Shown piece after piece: positions 6,883 to 11,616 of a DNA stretch of 11,616 nt (position 1 is its first letter; each line of letters starts with the position of its first letter). This DNA is from JAZKFR01 sp040386295 (GTDB lineage: Bacteria > Pseudomonadota > Gammaproteobacteria > Burkholderiales > Rhodocyclaceae). Position numbers and translations under genes: made by a program. Under the pieces are notes generated by a model. The model had not been told where the DNA came from. It ran no database searches and saw nothing but the letters and a program-made list of their open reading frames with translations. The DNA lies in assembly GCA_040386295.1 (NCBI GenBank), contig JAZKFR010000173.1, positions 1 to 11,616 on the forward strand, written 5' to 3'.

Positions 6883-7945
6883 ACAATGGGGAGAGCGCAT
6901 TCGTAATGCTGCGCAGAAGCGGCAGCCCCTACGTTTCCGTGGTGCTGGTAGCAAAGATTTCTACGGTCATGCACTGATCGGCGAAATACTCGATACGCGT
7001 GCTTACCGAGGAATCGTCGCTTACGAACCGAGTGAGTTATTTATCACCGCACGCTGTGGCACTACGCTCGCTGAGCTTGAAAAGACCCTGGCTGAACACG
7101 GACAAATGCTGGCTTTTGAGCCGCCTTATTTTGGCGCTGATGCCACGCTAGGGGGCTGTGTGGCATCAGGCTTGTCAGGGCCGCGTCGGGTTCAAGTAGG
7201 CGCGCTGCGCGACTTTGTCTTGGGTGTAAAAATGCTCGATGCGCAGGGAACGTCGCTGAGCTTTGGCGGACAGGTGATCAAGAACGTTGCTGGCTACGAC
7301 GTGCCGCGTCTGCTCACCGGGAGCTTGGGGACGCTCGGCCTGTTATTAGAAATTTCGCTAAAAGTTTTGCCCTTGCCTGCCGCAGAAGAAACGCTGTGTT
7401 TCGCCTTGTCGCAAGAAGCTGCCCTAAAACTAATCAATAGTTGGCGTAGTCAAGCTTTGCCTGTTTCTGCATCAGCGTGGGCTGATGAGCTTTTGTCTGT
7501 ACGCCTTTCTGGGGCGAGTAGTGTGCTCGATTCGTTTAGAAAAAAGCTTGGTGGCGAACGCTTAGCGCCCTCTGCAGCCCTTGCTTTTTGGACTGCCTTG
7601 CGTGAACAAACCCATTCTTTTTTCGCTCAGGATGATGCGCGTCCTTTATGGCGAATAGCGCTTCCTGCAAACACGCCTGCACTCGCATTAGCAGACGTGC
7701 AGGCGTTTTTTGAGTGGGGAGGGATGCAGCGTTGGCTACGTGGTGGCGCAGCGTCAACGATACGCGCGCTGGCAGAGCAGGCAGGAGGGCACGCTACGCT
7801 GTTTCGTGCAGACAGTGCATGCAAGACGGAAAGCGGGACTTTTCAGCCCTTGTCAGCGCCTCTGCTGAATTTGCATCGGCGCCTCAAATTGGCCTTCGAT
7901 GAACAGGGGATTTTTAATCCCGAGCGGCTTTATCCGGGACTTTAA
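6872..7945 (+). CDS. glcE: glycolate oxidase subunit GlcE (FAD-binding)
   Basis: GlcE is the second FAD-binding subunit of GlcDEF. The open frame extends back to 6761, but I place the start at GTG 6872 because GGGAGG (6861-6866) lies five bases upstream. A TTG at 6875 with an 8-nt spacing is the alternative. This gives about 357 residues, close to the roughly 350 of known GlcE. A PCMH-type FAD domain is visible: LRFRGAGSKDFYG (residues 20-32), then TLGGCVASGLSGPRRVQVGA and GGQVIKNVAGYDVPRLLTGS with SLGTLGLLLEISLKVLPLP. The C-terminus FDEQGIFNPERLYPGL is the family ending. The start overlaps glcD by 11 bp, and glcF begins two bases after the stop. A terminator-like hairpin inside the gene (7673-7711) is listed separately. 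Confidence 0.93.
   Translation: MLLEQWGERIRNAAQKRQPLRFRGAGSKDFYGHALIGEILDTRAYRGIVAYEPSELFITARCGTTLAELEKTLAEHGQMLAFEPPYFGADATLGGCVASGLSGPRRVQVGALRDFVLGVKMLDAQGTSLSFGGQVIKNVAGYDVPRLLTGSLGTLGLLLEISLKVLPLPAAEETLCFALSQEAALKLINSWRSQALPVSASAWADELLSVRLSGASSVLDSFRKKLGGERLAPSAALAFWTALREQTHSFFAQDDARPLWRIALPANTPALALADVQAFFEWGGMQRWLRGGAASTIRALAEQAGGHATLFRADSACKTESGTFQPLSAPLLNLHRRLKLAFDEQGIFNPERLYPGL
7673..7711 (+). terminator. terminator-like hairpin inside the glcE coding region
   Basis: ACGCCTGCAC (7673-7682) pairs perfectly with GTGCAGGCGT (7697-7706). The loop is 14 nt, and six T residues cover 7706-7711. The 10-bp GC-rich stem followed by a U-tract has the full shape of an intrinsic terminator in the sense direction, about 240 bp before the glcE stop. 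When glcE is translated, ribosomes would mask it, so it would act mainly if translation failed. The structure is certain; the function is inferred. Confidence 0.45.
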
Positions 7946-7947
7946 CC

Positions 7948-9264
7948 ATGCAGATTAATCTGGCCAGTATGCTCAAAGGCACAGTTGAGGGAGACGCCGC
8001 CGAGGCTATCTTGCAGCGTTGCGTTCATTGTGGTTTTTGTAACGCCACCTGTCCGACTTATCAACTGCTAGGCAACGAGCTCGATGGCCCACGCGGCCGT
8101 ATTTATCTGATCAAACAAATGCTCGAAGGACAAGACGTAACGCGTAAAACGCAGGTTCATCTTGATCGTTGCTTAAGCTGTCGCGCTTGTGAAACGACCT
8201 GTCCGTCCGGCGTGCAATATCACCGTTTGCTCGATATTGGTCGCGCCTTCATCGCGCAGCGTGTGCGTAGACCCCTTGCGACGAGAATGCTTCGAGGTAT
8301 TTTGTGCGCTGTTTTGCCGCGCCCTCGTTTGTTCTCGTTTTTGCTGCGTTTGGGTCAAGCGGCACGCCCTTTTCTGCCTCGATTCTTAGCAACTAAAGTG
8401 CCGCTCGGTGAGTCGGTCGAGAGCGGGCGAATGCTCAGCCAGCCGCTTGCGCAAGCGCAGCGAACGATGTTGTTGTTGACCGGCTGTGTTCAACCCAGCC
8501 TAGCACCGCAAACCAATGCCGCTGCGCGGCGCGTTTTGCGCCATTTGGGCATTGAGCTGATGAGCGGAGACAAACAACAAGGCTGTTGCGGCGCTGTGCG
8601 TTACCACTTAGACGAACAACAAGCAGCCTTGCAAGAGATGCGGCGAATGATCGACGCCTGGTGGCCGCTGGTCGAAGATGGGCGTGTTGAAGCCATCGTC
8701 ATTACGGCGTCTGGCTGTGGTGCGCAGGTGCGCGATTACGCAGAATTGCTCAGGCACGATGCGCTCTATGCCGAAAAAGCCGCGTGCATTTCGGCGTTGA
8801 CGCGTGATATTGCTGAGATTGTTACAGCGGAGCAAAACACCTTGCGCGAGCGGTTGAGCGCGCTGTCGACAGCGCGCTCAGAACGAGAACGGGCATTAGG
8901 CGCGCCGCGCTCAGAAGCACAACGTGTCGCTTTTCATTCACCTTGTACTTTGCAGCACGGACAAGCGATTCGTAACGTCGTTGAACCTTTGCTCACGTTG
9001 GCCGGCTACGACCTGACCCCAGTGACTGACGCACATCTATGCTGCGGCTCTGCGGGTACTTACTCTATCTTGCAAGCACAATTGTCAGAACAATTACGTG
9101 ATAACAAGCTAAAAGCGCTCAAAGCCGGTGCGCCGACGCTGATTGCGACAGCCAACATCGGCTGCCAAATGCACTTGCAAGCGGCCAGCGATATTCCCGT
9201 TCGTCACTGGATTGAATTGCTCGACGCGTGTTTGTCGGCGTCGCCCACATCATTATCGCGATAG
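7948..9264 (+). CDS. glcF: glycolate oxidase iron-sulfur subunit GlcF
   Basis: GlcF carries electrons from the flavin subunits through two [4Fe-4S] clusters towards the membrane quinone pool. The N-terminal half has two ferredoxin-type motifs: Cys25-x2-Cys28-x2-Cys31-x3-Cys35-Pro and Cys75-x2-Cys78-x2-Cys81-x3-Cys85-Pro. The C-terminal half has two CCG (heterodisulfide-reductase-like) domains: TGCVQPSLAP with GCCGAVRYH, and SPCTLQHGQ with LCCGSAGTYS. Its ending is NIGCQMHL and PVRHWIELLD. At 438 residues it is longer than the roughly 407 of E. coli GlcF. Part of the excess appears to be a charged linker, about residues 292-330, just before the second CCG domain, where the DNA holds a perfect 26-bp palindrome. 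It starts two bases after glcE, so translation is probably coupled. Confidence 0.95.
   Translation: MQINLASMLKGTVEGDAAEAILQRCVHCGFCNATCPTYQLLGNELDGPRGRIYLIKQMLEGQDVTRKTQVHLDRCLSCRACETTCPSGVQYHRLLDIGRAFIAQRVRRPLATRMLRGILCAVLPRPRLFSFLLRLGQAARPFLPRFLATKVPLGESVESGRMLSQPLAQAQRTMLLLTGCVQPSLAPQTNAAARRVLRHLGIELMSGDKQQGCCGAVRYHLDEQQAALQEMRRMIDAWWPLVEDGRVEAIVITASGCGAQVRDYAELLRHDALYAEKAACISALTRDIAEIVTAEQNTLRERLSALSTARSERERALGAPRSEAQRVAFHSPCTLQHGQAIRNVVEPLLTLAGYDLTPVTDAHLCCGSAGTYSILQAQLSEQLRDNKLKALKAGAPTLIATANIGCQMHLQAASDIPVRHWIELLDACLSASPTSLSR
8855..8880. repeat. 26-bp perfect palindrome within glcF
   Basis: The half-site TGAGCGCGCTGTC (8855-8867) is followed without a spacer by its exact reverse complement, ending at 8880. 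In the glcF frame it encodes the linker residues LSALSTARS. An 11-bp piece overlapping its right half, CGCGCTCAGAA (8873-8883), recurs at 8906-8916, next to a GGCGCGCC palindrome (8899-8906). The segment therefore looks like locally duplicated, palindromic DNA. Confidence 0.75.
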
Positions 9265-9302
9265 TCAGCAAAGCCGCCGCCAGATCACCGGAGCCCAGCC
9301 TA

Positions 9303-9352
9303 ATTGGTCTGCTGATCGCAGGCTCATAGTTCTCAATCAGCAGCCGACCAAT
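9303..9352. repeat. imperfect long inverted repeat between glcF and pilE
   Basis: ATTGGT (9303-9308) and CTGCTGAT (9309-9316) pair with ATCAGCAG (9336-9343) and ACCAAT (9347-9352). Only a CCG bulge (9344-9346) interrupts 14 base pairs, and the loop is 19 nt. No T-run follows on the plus strand. It may be a Rho-independent-like 3' end stabiliser for glcF, an operator, or a leader structure of the pilin operon. The rest of the 9265-9440 gap shows an 8-bp tandem repeat (ATGGCGCT, 9351-9366) and no clear promoter. Confidence 0.5.
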
Positions 9353-9440
9353 GGCGCTATGGCGCTACGTACGGTCTGCTTTCTACTTGGCTCTAGCGAT
9401 CCTGCTGTGCTACTTTCAAAACCAATACAGGGAGAACGTG

Positions 9441-9902
9441 ATGGAGACTTCTTTAGCAAAGCAGCAGCGCTGTTTTCTGGTTCGTGCTGCGCAAATATCT
9501 GGATTCACGCTCATAGAACTCATGATTGTCGTCGCCATCATTGGCATTCTGGCCAGTGTCGCGATGCCTTCGTACACAGACTATGTGCTGCGTGGAAAAT
9601 TAAGCGAGGCCTACAGCACGCTATCAACCATGCGTGTGCAAGCCGAGCAATATTTTCAGGATAAAGGCACTTACGTTGGCTTTCCTTGCACCCCCGGTAA
9701 TGGGACCTCATATTTCGCATATAGCTGTACTCCGACCCCTACAGTCTCCGCTTATACCATCGTAGCTACGGGCACTGCCGCTGGTGGCACTAATGGGTTT
9801 ATATTTACCATTGATCAAAGTAATGCCAAAACCTCGACAGGCGGGAGTGGTTGGACGAATGGTAATAATTGTTGGGTACGTGCTCGGGCGGGAACGTGCT
9901 AA
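9441..9902 (+). CDS. pilE: type IV pilin PilE-like protein
   Basis: This is a prepilin that is processed by PilD and assembled in or near the tip of the type IV pilus. The frame is open from 9351, but I choose ATG 9441 because AGGGAG (9429-9434) lies seven bases upstream. This gives 153 residues. The leader METSLAKQQRCFLVRAAQISG is long (21 residues) and basic. Cleavage would fall before Phe22 in G-FTLIELMIVVAIIGILASVA, with Glu26 as the +5 glutamate and a hydrophobic N-terminal helix. The mature part has YTDYVLRGKLSEA, typical of betaproteobacterial PilE, and four cysteines (83, 96, 144, 153). The C-terminal Cys144-Trp...Gly-Thr-Cys153 pair suggests a disulfide loop. It overlaps fimT by 7 bp. 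It could be a minor pilin or a low-abundance major-pilin homologue; sequence alone does not settle this. Confidence 0.88.
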   Translation: METSLAKQQRCFLVRAAQISGFTLIELMIVVAIIGILASVAMPSYTDYVLRGKLSEAYSTLSTMRVQAEQYFQDKGTYVGFPCTPGNGTSYFAYSCTPTPTVSAYTIVATGTAAGGTNGFIFTIDQSNAKTSTGGSGWTNGNNCWVRARAGTC

Positions 9903-10450
9903 ACCTCAGCCGATTCCGCTCTAGGCCTCAATCAGGGGGCGGTTTCTCGCTGATTGAGCTGATGATAGTGATTGCTATTCTTGGTGTTGCTTTGACCTTA
10001 GGCGTCCCCAGTTTCAAGGTTTGGATTCAAAACACCAAAATTAGAACCGCCGCCGAATCAATATCGTATGGCCTAAGCCTAGCCAGAAGCGAAGCCATTC
10101 ACCGCAATGTCGCAGTGCGTTTCTCTCTCACTTCGGCTACCAGTACCGGCTGGTCTGTCGCGCTTGATAGCACCCCGCTGGTGTTTCTGCATCAGCGTAG
10201 TGCTAACGAAGGCTCGCTCGGGGTGACGGTTACGGTGACGCCGGCAACGGCTGTTGCACTGACCTTCAGTGCTTTAGGTAGAAAGCAAGCGAACATGACG
10301 GGAGTGGGGCCGAGTCTGACGCAGATTGACGTTGATTCAGACACGCTCACGGCTGACGAGAGTCGCAACCTAAGAATTCTCATCAATGCCGGTGGTGGTA
10401 GTCGTCTTTGCGATCCTGAGCTGGCTGCCACCGATCCGCGCGCCTGCTAG
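9896..10450 (+). CDS. fimT: minor pseudopilin FimT/GspH-like protein
   Basis: This is a type IV pilus minor pilin of the FimT/FimU-GspH family, thought to help prime pilus assembly at the inner membrane; some FimT proteins also bind DNA during uptake. I place the start at GTG 9896, within the last codons of pilE; a TTG at 9869 is possible but lies deeper in pilE. The leader ends in basic residues and Gly16, and the cleavage site is G-FSLIELMIVIAILGVALTLG (Phe17, Glu21). The motif AESISYGLSLARSEAIHRNVAVRFS, about residues 48-72, is characteristic of the GspH/FimT domain. Near the C-terminus are LCDPELAATDPRAC cysteines, likely paired. It is 184 residues long, the usual size. pilV follows after 12 bp. 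Confidence 0.9.
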   Translation: MLNLSRFRSRPQSGGGFSLIELMIVIAILGVALTLGVPSFKVWIQNTKIRTAAESISYGLSLARSEAIHRNVAVRFSLTSATSTGWSVALDSTPLVFLHQRSANEGSLGVTVTVTPATAVALTFSALGRKQANMTGVGPSLTQIDVDSDTLTADESRNLRILINAGGGSRLCDPELAATDPRAC

Positions 10451-10462
10451 ACAAAAATCCCT

Positions 10463-10945
10463 ATGAAAACATCGCGCCAGATACCCAAAGCTCAAAGCGG
10501 CGTCGCCTTGATCGAGGCCATGATTTCTATTTTGCTCTTTGCCATCGCTATACTAGGTTTGATCGCTTTACAAATGAACGCAGTACGCTTCTCTACTGAC
10601 GCAAAATACCGCTCAGTCGCTTCTTTGTTGATAGATCAAATGATTTCTGAAATGCGTGTAGCCGACCCCTTATTGCTTGCCGGCTATGCCTTAACCGATA
10701 CTGGTGCTACTAGCAGCGCGGCTAGCACTGCCTGGGCGAACAAGGTCAAGGCATCATTGCCGGGCGTTCATGCTGCTAGCGCCGGTGATCAAAGCACTTT
10801 GCCGACGATTAGAGTCGTAGAAACAACGAATACCGCGCTTAACTCTACAGTTAGGCAGGTAATAATCACGGTTTTTTGGGCATTGCCTGGGCAGACGACG
10901 GATGCGCATCAGCACCAAATTTCGGCTTTCATCGGTGCCACATGA
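10463..10945 (+). CDS. pilV: type IV pilus modification/minor pilin PilV
   Basis: This is a minor pilin that works with PilW, PilX, FimT and PilE as the priming complex at the pilus tip. It is 160 residues long. A 13-residue leader ends in Gly13, followed by the PilV-specific start V-ALIEAMISILLFAIAILGLIALQ with Glu18 at +5. Valine rather than phenylalanine follows the cleavage site, and GVALIEA is typical of PilV. The downstream AVRFSTDAKYRSVASLLIDQMISEM also fits. No good Shine-Dalgarno sequence precedes the ATG, so translation may depend on ribosomes finishing fimT 12 bp upstream. The stop codon overlaps the pilW start (ATGA at 10942-10945). Confidence 0.9.
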   Translation: MKTSRQIPKAQSGVALIEAMISILLFAIAILGLIALQMNAVRFSTDAKYRSVASLLIDQMISEMRVADPLLLAGYALTDTGATSSAASTAWANKVKASLPGVHAASAGDQSTLPTIRVVETTNTALNSTVRQVIITVFWALPGQTTDAHQHQISAFIGAT

Positions 10946-11616
10946 AAAAAACACCCGAAACTATCGCTTACCAAAACGCCTCAGGCTTTAGCTTGATTGA
11001 GGTGATGGTCGGGCTAACCGTTGGCTTAATTGCTTTGGTCGTCGTGGCTCAGGTTTTTACTGTATTTGAAGGGCAGAAACGCAGCACAACCTCAGGCGGA
11101 GAAGCGCAGGTCAACGGCAGTCTCGCTTTATATTCGATCGAAAATAGCGCACGCCAAGCAGGTTATGGCCTAAACGATAGTTTGACAGCGGGCTGCCAAA
11201 CTTTGGCGCGTAACCCCACTACTCCTCACAATACCGTCACACTGACCTTGAGTCCTGTGATGATTAAACAAGGACTGAATGGTACATCAGACGAGATTAG
11301 TTTTAGCTACGGCAGTGCTACGCAAACCATGGGGGGCTCCACGCTGTTAACGCCCAACCTTCATTCCCCTATCAGCAACTTTTCGCTCAGCAGCGGCTTT
11401 GGTTTCTCGGTTAAAGACTTCTTCCTCGTTGCTGAAGCAGGCAAAAAATGTTCTCTATTTCAGGTTACTGATATATCTAATAGCGCCACGTTAAGCCATG
11501 CCGGTGGTACAGCGTCCAAGTACAACGACCCTGAGCGTGGCAGCATCGACTACATGGCTGGTCAGGCCATGGTTTACAACCTCGGATCGACGCCTGTCGT
11601 AGGGACCTACAAAGTA
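10942..11616 (+). CDS. pilW: type IV pilus assembly protein PilW, N-terminal part
   Basis: From the ATG at 10942, which shares ATGA with the pilV stop, 225 codons stay open to the right edge, so the gene is incomplete. The prepilin leader ends in Gly15 and is followed by FSLIEVMVGLTVGLIALVVV (Phe16, Glu20). The region after the helix, QVNGSLALYSIENSARQAGYGL, is typical of PilW, in which a QAGYG-type motif is common. Two cysteines lie in the visible globular part. PilW is a minor pilin of the assembly-priming complex. In relatives pilX and pilY1 usually follow, which would be just outside this window. Confidence 0.9.
   Translation, partial: MKKTPETIAYQNASGFSLIEVMVGLTVGLIALVVVAQVFTVFEGQKRSTTSGGEAQVNGSLALYSIENSARQAGYGLNDSLTAGCQTLARNPTTPHNTVTLTLSPVMIKQGLNGTSDEISFSYGSATQTMGGSTLLTPNLHSPISNFSLSSGFGFSVKDFFLVAEAGKKCSLFQVTDISNSATLSHAGGTASKYNDPERGSIDYMAGQAMVYNLGSTPVVGTYKV

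Noticed and set aside
9387..9416. Possible sigma54 or sigma70 promoter for pilE
   Set aside because: The GG and GC dinucleotides are 13 bases apart instead of 10, so it is not sigma54. The sigma70 match (TTGGCT, 18 bp, TACTTT) is too poor to list.
9351..9440. Extended PilE start that would add a hydrophobic 30-residue stretch
   Set aside because: A second membrane-like segment ahead of a prepilin leader would not fit PilD processing. ATG 9441 has a good ribosome binding site.
9143..9664. Plus-strand ORF of 173 codons spanning the glcF end and pilE start
   Set aside because: It is out of frame with both clear genes, rich in Arg, His and Cys, and shows no domain signature. It is a shadow frame.

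Overview
The window looks like chromosomal core sequence from a PHB-storing betaproteobacterium, most likely Burkholderiales, of moderate GC. The reasons are a class I phaC with phaB and the PhaR regulator, a PpsR-type PEP-synthase regulator, a GlcDEF glycolate oxidase and a type IV minor-pilin cluster, all with betaproteobacterial-style proteins. I cannot name the genus from sequence alone. Base composition is uneven: the start of phaC and the intergenic DNA around it are clearly AT-rich, while glcDEF is more GC-rich.

Layout. At 1-471 (minus strand) is the N-terminal part of ppsR, cut by the window edge. It is divergent from a PHB block on the plus strand: phaC (723-2432), phaB (2595-3335) and phaR (3480-4058). 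No phaA thiolase lies between phaC and phaB. A Y-shaped terminator separates phaB from phaR. A complete tRNA-Arg(ACG) transcription unit follows, with a near-consensus sigma70 promoter, the tRNA with encoded CCA, and a strong terminator (4134-4295). Next come serB (4498-5346) and the glycolate oxidase genes glcD, glcE and glcF (5386-9264), tightly packed and partly overlapping. From 9441 to the right edge runs a type IV pilus cluster: a PilE-like pilin, FimT/GspH, PilV and a PilW that is cut by the edge. The genes overlap or lie close together.

How the genes work together. PhaB makes (R)-3-hydroxybutyryl-CoA, PhaC polymerises it, and PhaR represses PHB genes when no polymer is present. PpsR tunes PEP synthase, which sits near the pyruvate/acetyl-CoA node that feeds PHB. 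SerB makes serine from phosphoserine. GlcDEF oxidises glycolate to glyoxylate, which can be converted to glycine and serine. The pilin cluster encodes prepilin-like proteins that prime and decorate the type IV pilus.

I found no mobile element, CRISPR array, phage, toxin or defence system, and no clearly new multi-gene system. The observations most worth checking are structural. One is a textbook intrinsic-terminator-like hairpin inside the glcE reading frame. Another is a 26-bp perfect palindrome in what looks like an expanded linker of glcF. There are also several inverted or tandem repeats in intergenic regions.
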